Shown here: positions 1 to 9,011 of the stretch, in pieces
Layout: each line of letters begins with the position of its first letter
Numbering within the stretch: position 1 is the stretch's first letter
NCBI GenBank assembly: GCA_022560025.1
Contig: JAFISE010000046.1
Coordinates: 124,001-188,000 of the forward strand
DNA: 64,000 nucleotides
Reading direction: 5' to 3'
Source: Stagonosporopsis chrysanthemi
Lineage: Eukaryota > Ascomycota > Dothideomycetes > Pleosporales > Didymellaceae
The notes under the pieces: generated by a model
The model's input: only the letters and a program-made list of their open reading frames with translations
Told to the model about the DNA's origin: nothing
The model's database searches: none
Made by a program: the position numbers and the translations under genes

Positions 1-835
1 CCGTATCGGAGCCTTGTCCTCCTTTTCGTTTTATCTGATATCCACGCATCGTCCATGCGAGTCCTGACGTTTGTTACGGCAGAGTTGTGCTAGATAGCTG
101 CTAATTGAGCTTTAGCGTTTTGTGTTTGCTGTTGATTTGACTTGTTCTCTGCAGTCGGTGATGCTGATGGTGATGTCGAGGGTACAGTGAGTGACTGGGC
201 CGAGTATGTGCTGTGTGTGTGGAGTGTGGTGTGCTGTGTATTGGGTGTTGTCAGTAGGCAACCACACCACACCACACCACGCCACAACAGACGCACAACG
301 AACCCCCGACTTGAGACTCAAAACCTGCAAGGACGTCTGTCATGTCATGTCATGTGTCATTAGCTACCGGTTGCCCGCTCGCTGCTATCCCACAGATCTA
401 AATATGCGCGTTTTACTTCCCACACTCGTGTCCTTCTCCCCCCCCCCCCCTACCTTACTAAAACATTCCTTTCCCTATCCGTATCCCTATCCCTATCCCA
501 TCCCATCCCACACAAAGAGGGTATATGGTAATTAGTATACAAGAACGACAAAGATACCCGCTGCCTTTTGTACGCCTGATGCCAGCCAGCCTGCCTGCCT
601 AGGCCTCGTCCGCCTTTTTAACTTTAGGACTCGCACCCGTGTATGTATGTGGTGTGTATGCTGCAATGCTGAACGCTGGACGCCGGTCGCCATGGGAAGT
701 GTGCAGAAAGAAAAAAGCAAAATGGCGGAGAAGATGCAATGATAAATGAAAAAAAGGGGAAATGTGAGGATGATGTGGTGCTGTGCTGTGCTGTGCTGTG
801 CTGTGCTGTGCCGTGCAATAGTGGTGTGGAGGCGA
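1..835. other. Intergenic / 3' flank, low complexity
   Basis: No coding region could be supported. The stretch holds TG/CA-rich sequence (about 180-290), a run of 13 C (438-450), several copies of CCCTAT/CCCAT (about 475-508) and the pentamer repeat noted separately. The right part is probably the 3' UTR of the TBC gene. Confidence 0.6.
781..810. repeat. Pentanucleotide microsatellite (CTGTG)6
   Basis: Six perfect tandem CTGTG units, followed by one imperfect unit, lie about 25 bp downstream of the stop codon of the TBC gene, so probably in its 3' UTR. Confidence 0.9.
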
Positions 836-3800
836 TCAGCTCCGCATGCGACGGAAGCGGCGGGAGGCTTTCCTCCGCAGGCCGCCCATTGCGCGACGCA
901 CGCTCTCGCCGTCCGTCTCGTCGCCGTCGAGTCTCTGGGTCGGTACGGCGAGGCCGTGCTGGTTCTGGCGCGCGCTCTTGACCGAGTTTTGGTGCGCGAT
1001 GGTCTTGTTCTGCTCGCGCCAGAAGAGGCGCTTCTGGTCGATGACCGCCTGGCTGAGGCTGCCGAAGCCCTTCCTGACAAATGCAAAGTCGTGCAGGATG
1101 TTGGGGTCGATGCATGTCCTCGGCATGTTCTGGACGAGCATAAACAGCTCGCCGTCGCCCGGGTTGTACTTCCTGATCTCCGGCTCGCCGAGCTTGAAAA
1201 TGGCGAGTGCGTAACGGTAGAGTGCTCGGGGTCCTTCGTATAGGAAGGCGTCCCAGACGCGCAATACAGTCTCAATGGGCAGCACGCCAACGAAGAGGGA
1301 CATGAACCAGGACGTGCAAGAGAGCGCTACTGTGGGCTGACGTTGGAACTTCGAGTTTGGATGGGCGTGGGAACCAGCGCCTGAATTGATCAGATCGGTG
1401 TCGTTGATGGACGCCCAGACCTTGGGGAGGTAGTCCTTGATGAGCATCATAAGGACGTTGACCTCTGTGTTGGCGAGAGATCGGGCGTGCGCGCCTGGAA
1501 GGTGGTTCTGAGTGATGATTGTGAGGAGGATGAATACCTTCTCTTTGTCCTGTTTGAGAAAGAGGAGTAGAAGACCAGCGATGAAGTTCAGCGATTGGCA
1601 GTACCCGATGCTGGGGTTGTTGAGGGCGAAGCAAGAGAGGACCTCGCGCAGGTCTTGAATCAAGGCCGGTTCGTCGTCAGAGTCTCCATCCAGCAGATCG
1701 GTCGCTGGCTCGGGGCGAAAATGTATGTTGTCGGGGAACGTGCGGTCCAAATCGCGCTCAATTGCATCTTTGTCGTCCTTGTTCAGCTCGTCACGTCTTA
1801 CTCGTGCTGCTAGCGAGGCATACAAGCCGATGTATTCCTTCTGCTGGAGAGTGTGCTGGCCGCCAGAGTAGTACCACCACATTGCTCCTCGCCACTCTGG
1901 AGGGTAGCCTTTGCGCGCATAGCGCTTGACTTTCTCGTTCATCTCGGGGAACTTTGTCGGCTCGTTAGTGGAGAGGCCCTGTTTGGCCATCAATGCAATC
2001 CACTTGTTCCGGCGCCTGCCGATGTGCTCCTCGTACCTCGCCGCCCACGTGTTGTGCTCTTGCACGCTGACGTTCAGCGACTCTTTCTTGAACCCGTAGC
2101 GATCACGCTCGGCCTTTTCCATCATTTTACGTACTGCGGGCGCAACACCCTGGGGGTGCCCGTTTTGAACGGATGCAGCCGCGGTCTTTGCCTCGGCGAG
2201 TTTTGTGGGTTTCAAAAACGAGTCCAGTCCAAAACCACTCTTTCGGTCGTACACACTGGTCGATGCTCGGCGCGGAATGGCCTCGTCCTCATCAACTTCT
2301 GGCAATGGCTGAGACTTTTGCAATGGCGGTGAGTGCAGAGCAGTGTCCACTTTCTGGACCGACTCGATCGAAGCCAATCGAGACAGGCTCGGCCGTTGCG
2401 AGTGCCTCCTCGAATACGCTTCGATATCTGCCCAGTCTCTCCGCGACATACGTGCCTTGTTCATGGGCAGTCGCGGTAGAGCAGCGATCTCGCGGTTGAT
2501 CTCCGACATTTGGGCTCGCTTGGCGCTCGGTACCCTAGCAGGCAGTCCGCCATCCGGAGCCTGAACTAGGGAATTAGGCGCTACGAGGGACAGAGCTTGC
2601 AAGGTCATGGAGATGCGTCGGGGCACTTCCCCACTCAATCGTGGCCGTTCGTCTGACTTCTTCTTATTGGTCAACGCAGTCACAGCTTCGATTGTCCTCG
2701 GCGTGTACGCGGCGTGGAAAGGGCTGATCTGCAGTGGCGGCAATTGGCCTGGCTTGAACTCGCCCTCTGCTCTACCCTGCATATCATCGTCCAGCAGGCT
2801 CTGGTCCGTGTCTGTCGCAGAAGGTGGGCGTATGGACAGACGGTTCTTTCTTGACCCGTTTTTAGTAACCAGTCCATTGAGGGGTGGTGCTGGAGAACTG
2901 TCCCATTGCTTGAGGTATTCAGACGACTGGAACGAGGAGAGTGAGTCGATGTCGCGCGATGGCGTCTGTGACAACTCCGGCGGTTCGAGGTCCAAAGCCA
3001 TTGGGGAAGAATCTCGCGGTTTGTCGTCCACCACGGAGTAGCCTCGAACATCTTCGTCGTAGCAGTAGGCGTCGATGACATCGTCGACAGCGCTGAACTG
3101 ATCTAGGTCTTCGTCCTCTTCGGCGACCTCGGAAGTCAGCAGTGTTTCTGGGGAGTCGTCACGGTCGCGCAGGCGGTCTCTCGACTGGTCTCTTGAGTAG
3201 ACGCTGTTCTGGCGGTCGCTGGCCATGGAGCTGCGTGCCGTGGCGATGCTGCTACGCTGCGTGCCTGGTTCCATGATGCTCGAGGATGTGTTTGTGTAGC
3301 CCGATCTCGAGCTGAAACGAGGCTCCTCGCTCCGCAGCTGTCGGATCGGCGGCGGAGGGTAGTAGTCCGAGTGGGACCAGTTGGGCACCCCACGGTTGGG
3401 CTTGTATGTGCCGGAGAGGTTGGACCGCTCGCCGTTGCGGTACTGGCCATAGTCGGGTATCGAAGTGACCGAGCGCAGCGGCGGGGTGGGGGTGAACGAG
3501 GCTTGGGACGAGCTGGTGTAGCCGCGAGCCCTGATGGGCGATACGGCGCCAGACACGTCCTCGGAAGACGAGTCCCAGTATGGCCCGCTGGACGTGGGAG
3601 GATTGCTGGCCAGCGGGTTGAATATGGCGCGCAGGTCGGGAGAGCCAGGCCCGCTGCCGTCGCGTCGCATTGCGGGGGCCATGACCGGGGACGAGGTGGG
3701 CCCGTCGAGTGGGGGCATCGGGGGGAATTGCGAGTACTTGGGCGAGGTCACGGCGGCGTGGCGGAGCAGGGACGGCGCTCGCTGGCGCAGAGGGGGGAAC

Positions 3801-4144
3801 TTGGGGGAGGGCAGGGCCATGGACTGCAGGGTGGGGCTCTCGGGGGCAGGGCTGTAGGCGCGGCGCTCGTAGGCCGGGGCCACGGCGGTGTCCATGTTCA
3901 ATTGCACGGGCAGCAGCTCTCTCTGCGCGGGCAGCCCATGTGTGTGCACGTCGTGCGGCGGCGGCGGCGGCGGCGAGGCCGGCGGGGTGTCGCAGGGCGA
4001 GGGCTGGTAGGCGAGGTACTGCAGGCGCGAGGGGGTCGAGGTGGGCGTGTCGTAGCGGAAGGCGGCGGCGGCGACGTCGTCGGTGGGCGTCCAGTGGGCG
4101 GGAATGTTGGTCGTGGTGCCGGCACGGTACAGGGCATCAGCCAT
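836..4144 (-). CDS. TBC-domain Rab GTPase-activating protein
   Basis: One uninterrupted frame of 1102 codons from an ATG (CAT at 4142-4144). The first 740 residues are Pro/Ser-rich, probably disordered, with an acidic patch. The TBC domain covers about residues 745-1035. Both catalytic fingers are visible: the arginine finger in IERDLDRTFPDN (about residue 800) and the glutamine finger in GYCQSLNF (about 848). It should therefore be an active dual-finger GAP that speeds GTP hydrolysis by a Rab protein on endomembranes. The domain (RTFPDNIHF, LPIETVLRVWD, ALAIFKLGEPEI) resembles the yeast Gyp3/Msb3-Msb4 type; that subfamily call is inference. The C-terminus is basic (RRKASRRFRRMRS). The region upstream is GC-rich and repetitive. 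Confidence 0.93.
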   Translation of the reverse strand: MADALYRAGTTTNIPAHWTPTDDVAAAAFRYDTPTSTPSRLQYLAYQPSPCDTPPASPPPPPPHDVHTHGLPAQRELLPVQLNMDTAVAPAYERRAYSPAPESPTLQSMALPSPKFPPLRQRAPSLLRHAAVTSPKYSQFPPMPPLDGPTSSPVMAPAMRRDGSGPGSPDLRAIFNPLASNPPTSSGPYWDSSSEDVSGAVSPIRARGYTSSSQASFTPTPPLRSVTSIPDYGQYRNGERSNLSGTYKPNRGVPNWSHSDYYPPPPIRQLRSEEPRFSSRSGYTNTSSSIMEPGTQRSSIATARSSMASDRQNSVYSRDQSRDRLRDRDDSPETLLTSEVAEEDEDLDQFSAVDDVIDAYCYDEDVRGYSVVDDKPRDSSPMALDLEPPELSQTPSRDIDSLSSFQSSEYLKQWDSSPAPPLNGLVTKNGSRKNRLSIRPPSATDTDQSLLDDDMQGRAEGEFKPGQLPPLQISPFHAAYTPRTIEAVTALTNKKKSDERPRLSGEVPRRISMTLQALSLVAPNSLVQAPDGGLPARVPSAKRAQMSEINREIAALPRLPMNKARMSRRDWADIEAYSRRHSQRPSLSRLASIESVQKVDTALHSPPLQKSQPLPEVDEDEAIPRRASTSVYDRKSGFGLDSFLKPTKLAEAKTAAASVQNGHPQGVAPAVRKMMEKAERDRYGFKKESLNVSVQEHNTWAARYEEHIGRRRNKWIALMAKQGLSTNEPTKFPEMNEKVKRYARKGYPPEWRGAMWWYYSGGQHTLQQKEYIGLYASLAARVRRDELNKDDKDAIERDLDRTFPDNIHFRPEPATDLLDGDSDDEPALIQDLREVLSCFALNNPSIGYCQSLNFIAGLLLLFLKQDKEKVFILLTIITQNHLPGAHARSLANTEVNVLMMLIKDYLPKVWASINDTDLINSGAGSHAHPNSKFQRQPTVALSCTSWFMSLFVGVLPIETVLRVWDAFLYEGPRALYRYALAIFKLGEPEIRKYNPGDGELFMLVQNMPRTCIDPNILHDFAFVRKGFGSLSQAVIDQKRLFWREQNKTIAHQNSVKSARQNQHGLAVPTQRLDGDETDGESVRRAMGGLRRKASRRFRRMRS

Positions 4145-5857
4145 AGCGGCAGACCAGGTCGCGTGCAGACGGGCTCATTCGCGCGGGAGGGCAGGGAGCT
4201 CGGTCGTGGCGGCGTGGTGCGGCGGACACATTCTCGAGGGGAGGCCGGCGCGGTCGAGGGAGCTGTCGCGGGCGGTGCGGTGCGGTGCGGTGTGGTGCGC
4301 GAGCTGCGAGCTGCGGGCTGCGGGCTGCGGGCTGCGGGCTGCTGCTGCGGGTGCTGGCTGCTGGTGCTGGCTGCTGGCTGCTGGTGCTGGCTGCTGGTGC
4401 TGGAGCTGGCTGCTGCCGGGCTGGCTGCTGCCGGGCTGGCGTGGGCGTCTGAAACTCAAAAAGCACTGGGGCACTGCACTACTGTCCGAGACGCTCGGGG
4501 GGGGGGCACCGCCACAGCTGCGGGACAGGGAGGCAGCGGGCAGCAGGCTGCGGGCTGCGGGCTGCAGGCTGCAGGCAGGGTTCGGCGAGCGAGGGGCTGC
4601 GGCAACGGGTGCGGCGGTTAACGAGTGTGGGTGCTGGGCCCGGCCGCGTCGTGGTGTTTGGGCGGCGTGAGAGGTCTCAGGGACGGCGGAGGTGAAGGGA
4701 GCGGCGTCGCAGAGCCTGGCGGCAGCCGGCCTCTGACCACAAATCAATGCCAAAAACCAGCAGCCTGGTCGTGCAGCCAGCGCATCGTCCCTTTCGTGCT
4801 TTAGGCCAGCATCGGCTTCCGCATCCCCGTCCGGCGTGGGTCGACAGAGGCTCAAGCGCTGCCTGACGTCTGCTCCGTCTGCTCGCGCCGCGACCTTCAC
4901 GCGTGCCAATGCGGCCAATCGCCGCCAGCCGCAGCGCTACGCTTCATTACCGAGATTGGCATGCTGCCCGCCGTTGCTCGCTGCTCAGCGCCGTGGGCCC
5001 TGCATGTCCTGGCCGCCTGGCCGCCGTCTCCCATTGGCAGGGCCCGAGTGCGCCAGCACCGCTGCCTCTCGCTACTATATGCTGTGTACATGCTTGCCTA
5101 TTGCCTCATCAATACCCGCCTGCTGAGAACCGCTGTTTGGCCCAGGGCGGCCCCCGCCGCCGTCTCCTGCACGTGTTTGGCCGCTGCAGCTGCTGCCGCT
5201 CCTTGAGACGCCCTTCGGCCCAGAGCTGACTCGTTAGATTGGCACCGCCAGCAGAGCCAACGCTGCAGTCCGAGCGCCAGGAGCGAGCAGCACGGTGAAG
5301 CAGCACGGTGAAGCAGCAGCACGGTGAGCACTGAGCAGCACCATGCTGTCGCCGCGACCAGTTCTCCGCAGACCCTTGCTCCACCAGGCCGCCGGTACGT
5401 CACGACTTGTTCTCGAAGGCCTTGCAGAGCGTCCATCCTAGTCCTCTCATTTCCTGCTCTCCATTCGGCTACCTAACCAGGAAAACACCACCGTCGAGGA
5501 ATTTGCTCACGGCGTCACGCCTACGCAGACATGGATTTGTTCATCGAAAACCGACCCTGAGCATCCCTTCCCCGGGCCATCTGTCCGGACGCGCAATCCG
5601 TCCCCCTAACCCGCAGCCATCGATCGCTCACCAGCGGGCGGCTCGGAGATTTTCGCTCGCCAAAATCGGCATCCTATGTGCCATCCATGTTGATATAGAT
5701 TCGTTACTTGCTCTTCTCGTATCCCATTCCCCCGCGTGTCCGTCGCCAGCCGCGTGACGCAGCTTCGCCAAACGCCCAAAATGCAATGTAGTCCTCAGAC
5801 GCCGGCCCATCACCCCGAGCCGACCTACTCGTTCCGTGTCGCGTGACAGCCTCCTCC
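4145..5857. other. Intergenic region with GCTG-rich low complexity
   Basis: Promoter side of the TBC gene. 4262-4440 is a GC-rich tract of GCGGT, GCTGCGG and GCTGCTGGT units; a G10 run sits at 4497-4506. The many open frames here come from the biased composition. A short mitochondrial-type N-terminus starts at 5343 (see findings), but no full gene could be built from it. Confidence 0.55.
4262..4440. repeat. GC-rich simple-sequence tract
   Basis: Degenerate tandem units related to GCTG/GCGG (for example repeated GGGCTGC and GGTGCTGGCTGCT) upstream of the TBC start codon, in the probable promoter or 5' UTR. Confidence 0.75.
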
Positions 5858-6451
5858 TCACTTCGCATACCGCTTGACCCAGTCCTGCGCATTCTTCTCA
5901 AACTGCTTGTGGTTCTCCCTGTACTCGTTGGCAATAGACGGTTCGATAGCGTCATCTGGGTTTGGCTCGATGAGGAGTGTCTGAATGAGGCGGAGGACCG
6001 AGACAACCTTGTTCGGCGGCTTCCACTCGTCGGGACGCAGCAAACCCAGGCACATGGAGCCCTTGTCGTCGTTGCTGACGTTGGGGTGGTAGATCTTGGT
6101 GCGGAACGACACCACCGGCGGCTTGAAGGGGTACTCGTTGGGGAATGTAATGTCGAGCTTGAAGTGTCCGCCCTGCGCAGGGTTTCCGTTAGCTTAGCCC
6201 CAAACTGCAGGTGAGCGCGTCATGTGTGCCTTGTACATACCGCATACACAGACTGCTCGGGGCCGTCCATGAGAACCTCCCACTTTGTCATGTTTTGCTC
6301 GTCGAACTTGATGTTGATGCCTTGCGGTAGATCCGCCATGCACTCGCCATACTCCTGCAGTCGTGTCAGCGTGCTTCTCCGAGCGCAGCAGCCAGCAGCC
6401 AGCAGCCAGCAGCCTTACCTTCATGATCCTCTTCTTTGCTCCTGTGCTCAT
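5858..6451 (-). CDS. E2 ubiquitin-conjugating enzyme
   Basis: Three exons: 6451-6419, 6354-6241 and 6172-5858, giving 153 aa; all junctions are phase 0 with GTAAG/GTATGT donors and CAG acceptors. The size is that of a minimal UBC fold with no extensions. The core has YPFKPP, the HPN triad (H78-P79-N80) and the active-site cysteine in GSMCLGLL (Cys90), followed by EWKPP. It should form a thioester with ubiquitin or a ubiquitin-like protein and hand it to an E3 or substrate. The region after the cysteine resembles UBE2L3 or Ubc4-type E2s; the exact class is unresolved. Intron 1 carries a short GCAGCCA repeat. Confidence 0.93.
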
Positions 6452-7269
6452 CTTGGCCGTGTTGTGGTGAGTCGGTGGAGTTGCTGCAATGTCTGAGAAG
6501 GTATTGCGGCGCTACAGCTGCAGGGCGCTATTTGTGCGTTGTCAGGCTGATGCAGGCAGAATTAACGCTAGACGAAAAAGAAGACAAGCCTCGCTGTGCA
6601 GAGTGTGGTAGCCTTCTGAGAGATACTTCCACACAGGTGAAGTTGAGACAGGGTAAGGCGTAGCGGGGAAGTCTAAAGAAGCCATGACGCAGAGGCAGAC
6701 AATTGTGCTTTGCGATCACTGACTAACTCTACGTTCGCAAAGCTAATGGCTAGCTGCACATGCTGCTTTCATTTGCCGCCTCCAAAGCTTTTTTCCGCCG
6801 TCACCCTTTCATTCGTCGCAGTCCTTTCCCGCCCACTGGAGTTTCGTTGCTGGTGTTGCATGCGTTTCATTCGCCGACGTCACACCCGCTTTTAGTTTAC
6901 AGATCCAGCAACTGCAACATAAGCACCCAACAATGCCGATATCGGTATCAGCGGCCTCGAAGTCGATGTGGATAATCGCGCGACGTTGTCGCAGGTGAGA
7001 GATTTGACCGTATTTTTGGGGCTACGATGTCGTGATTGGCTGCATGATTGAGCACGTTGTTGAGTACCATACTGGATAGGTGAACACGTATATATGTGAA
7101 AGTACCAATTTCAGTGCTAGACTACGGGATATCTCAGTTCATCATTCACCACCACAAACTCCATCTTTTTGACGGCACCATGGCTCGTAGAAATACATCT
7201 TGGACAAAAAGAAACAGGTTTTATCGCTCATAACTCGACCCCCCAAACGCCTGAGAGCCAGAGAAGCAT
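6452..7269. other. Intergenic
   Basis: No gene supported. This is the shared promoter side of the E2 gene and the 3' side of the RRM-metallothionein gene. Only short unmatched frames are present. Confidence 0.55.
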
Positions 7270-8400
7270 TTACTGCTTAGGATCAGCAACCGCAGCGTAG
7301 CTGGCATCACCGGCTGTGGTGTCCTTGGCGCAACCAGAGCATGCACACTTGCCCTCAGGGCATGGGCACTTGCCGGAGACAGAACCGCAGTTGCACTGGG
7401 TCTTGCCATTGCCGACCTCGTGGACGTTGGCCTCCTCTACGCTTGGCTTGCCGCCGCCCTCAGCCTTATCGCAACCGGAGCATGCACACTGACCCTCGGG
7501 GCAGGGGCACTTGCCGGAGACGGAACCGCAGTTGCACTGGGTCTTACCGTCGCCAACGCCGTGAACGTTAGCCTCCTCTTTGCTGGGCTTGCCGCCATCC
7601 TCAGCCTTGGCGCAGCCAGAGCAGGCGCATTGGCCTTCGGGGCAAGGGCACTTGCCGGACACGGAGCCGCAGTTGCATTGGGTCTTGCCGTTACCGACGT
7701 TGTGGACATCAGCCTCCTCCTTGCTGGGCTTGCCATCGCTGCCAGTGCTCTTCTTCTTCAGGTCGGCCAGGTAGCGAGCCTCGTTGTGTACATCCATGAC
7801 AGTCTTGTTGCCCTGGTCGTAGAAAGCCCGTAGCTTCTGGCCAGTAGGCGTACCCTGAGCCTTGTCGAAGTAGCTGGTAAGGCCAGCCCAGGCACCCAAT
7901 GCCTTGTTTGAGAGACCAAGCTTCTGGTCAACGGCCTGTGCCTTCTGCGAGGCCTGAGTCTTGGAGTCGATGTTTTGGAGAGTCTGGAGGAACTTGCTGC
8001 TGTAGCCGTGTTGCTTGTCCGCGGCAAGAGCGCTCTCGATGGCCTTGTCGGAGATGACGTAACCGTGGGCGAGGTACTCGGCGACAATACGAGCGCGAGG
8101 CTTCTGCTCCTGCGAGATGTGGTCACCCTCGTGAGTGTCGTCAGCAGCGGACTTCTCGTTTGTGGAGTCGCCGCCGGCGGACTTGACGTGAACAGAGTTG
8201 GGGCCTAGTTGTGTGCTGTCGAGGAGTAGTGCAGTCTTAGCGGCGGCTGCTTTCTCGAAGGTGACCGACGCAGACTGTGTGTCGCCGCCGGTCGACTTGA
8301 CGGAGATGTCCTGGATCTTTCCGCAGAAGCTAAAGAAGGACTTGATCTCGTCCTCGGATGTCTTCGTGCTGATGTTCTCGACGTGGACAGTGGAAGCCAT
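7270..8400 (-). CDS. Vip1-type RRM protein with three metallothionein-like repeats
   Basis: Single exon, 376 aa. Residues 1-75 form an RRM (MASTVHVENIS, then FFSFCGKIQDISV and ASVTFEKAAAAKTALLL), as in fungal Vip1-like proteins. Residues 95-220 are mostly helical (RARIVAEYLAHGYVISDKAI). From residue 223 there are three tandem 47-residue units (223-269, 270-316, 317-363). Each has seven cysteines spaced C-x-C-x6-C-x-C-x4-C-x-C-x2-C and is joined by GKPSKEEA-type linkers. That spacing is close to the 7-Cys copper metallothioneins of filamentous fungi (Neurospora: C-x-C-x5-C-x-C-x3-C-x-C-x2-C), so the tail probably binds Cu(I) or other thiophilic metals. It has 21 Cys in the tail. The function of the fusion is unknown. 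Codon usage is strongly biased, suggesting high expression. Confidence 0.9.
   Translation of the reverse strand: MASTVHVENISTKTSEDEIKSFFSFCGKIQDISVKSTGGDTQSASVTFEKAAAAKTALLLDSTQLGPNSVHVKSAGGDSTNEKSAADDTHEGDHISQEQKPRARIVAEYLAHGYVISDKAIESALAADKQHGYSSKFLQTLQNIDSKTQASQKAQAVDQKLGLSNKALGAWAGLTSYFDKAQGTPTGQKLRAFYDQGNKTVMDVHNEARYLADLKKKSTGSDGKPSKEEADVHNVGNGKTQCNCGSVSGKCPCPEGQCACSGCAKAEDGGKPSKEEANVHGVGDGKTQCNCGSVSGKCPCPEGQCACSGCDKAEGGGKPSVEEANVHEVGNGKTQCNCGSVSGKCPCPEGKCACSGCAKDTTAGDASYAAVADPKQ
7312..7734 (-). repeat. Three 141-bp in-frame tandem repeats
   Basis: Units at about 7734-7594, 7593-7453 and 7452-7312 encode the 47-residue Cys-rich units of the RRM protein. The cysteine core is nearly identical in all three; the linkers vary slightly. 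This fits recent unit duplication or concerted evolution. Confidence 0.9.
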
Positions 8401-9011
8401 TGTGAAAGGTATCTTGTTGTTTATTTTGGGGAAAAGGATTTGGTTTGTGTTCGAGTAGTGGGAAAAGTGGAAGTCAATGGGAGTATTTGTAGGGGAGGAA
8501 TGTTTGTGTTGGCGGGGTGTTCATATCGAAAGAGGGATGGGCGGTGATGACGTCGCTCCTTCGCCCCGCATGCATGTTACAGCCACGATGTGGCAACTTT
8601 CCGCACAAACAACGCAGAGGGAATCTTCACGAATCAGAGAGCAACCCGCAGACCATTTGACATGTGCAAGTGTGCAAATGAAAGTTTGCGGCTCGCGCTT
8701 GCTAGGCTAAATACGTCTTCTGTCGCGAAACACGCAAGCTCTACAGCCGCAATCAATCGAGGTCAGCTCGACTTCAAGGGGTACGCGTATGTTTTCGGAC
8801 AGCCTCATGCAAAGCCTCTGTAGGAGTGTTATGCATGCAGGGCTGGATAAATGCATGCCAGGCGACGGGAACCGAACGCAGGCCCCACGTCATCGTTACA
8901 GAAGGCTTATAGAATATTAGTGGGCTGAGCTTTTCATCTATCGTATCTTCTCATTCGTGCTACGATCATGCGCTGTTCCTACATGCTGCCACTATCCACC
9001 CACTATTATGC
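8401..9011. other. Intergenic, promoter of the RRM-metallothionein gene
   Basis: No gene seen. A TGACGTC core (CRE/bZIP-like) lies near 8546-8552, about 150 bp upstream of the start codon. Its use as a regulatory site is only inferred. Confidence 0.4.

Noticed and set aside
475..508. CCCTAT/CCCAT units resembling degenerate telomere repeats
   Set aside because: Fungal telomeres are TTAGGG arrays; only a few imperfect units occur and genes flank them, so this is simple sequence.
3371..4621. 416-codon plus-strand frame over the start of the TBC gene
   Set aside because: Gly/Arg-rich shadow of the GC-rich opposite strand; the TBC protein is supported by its domain.
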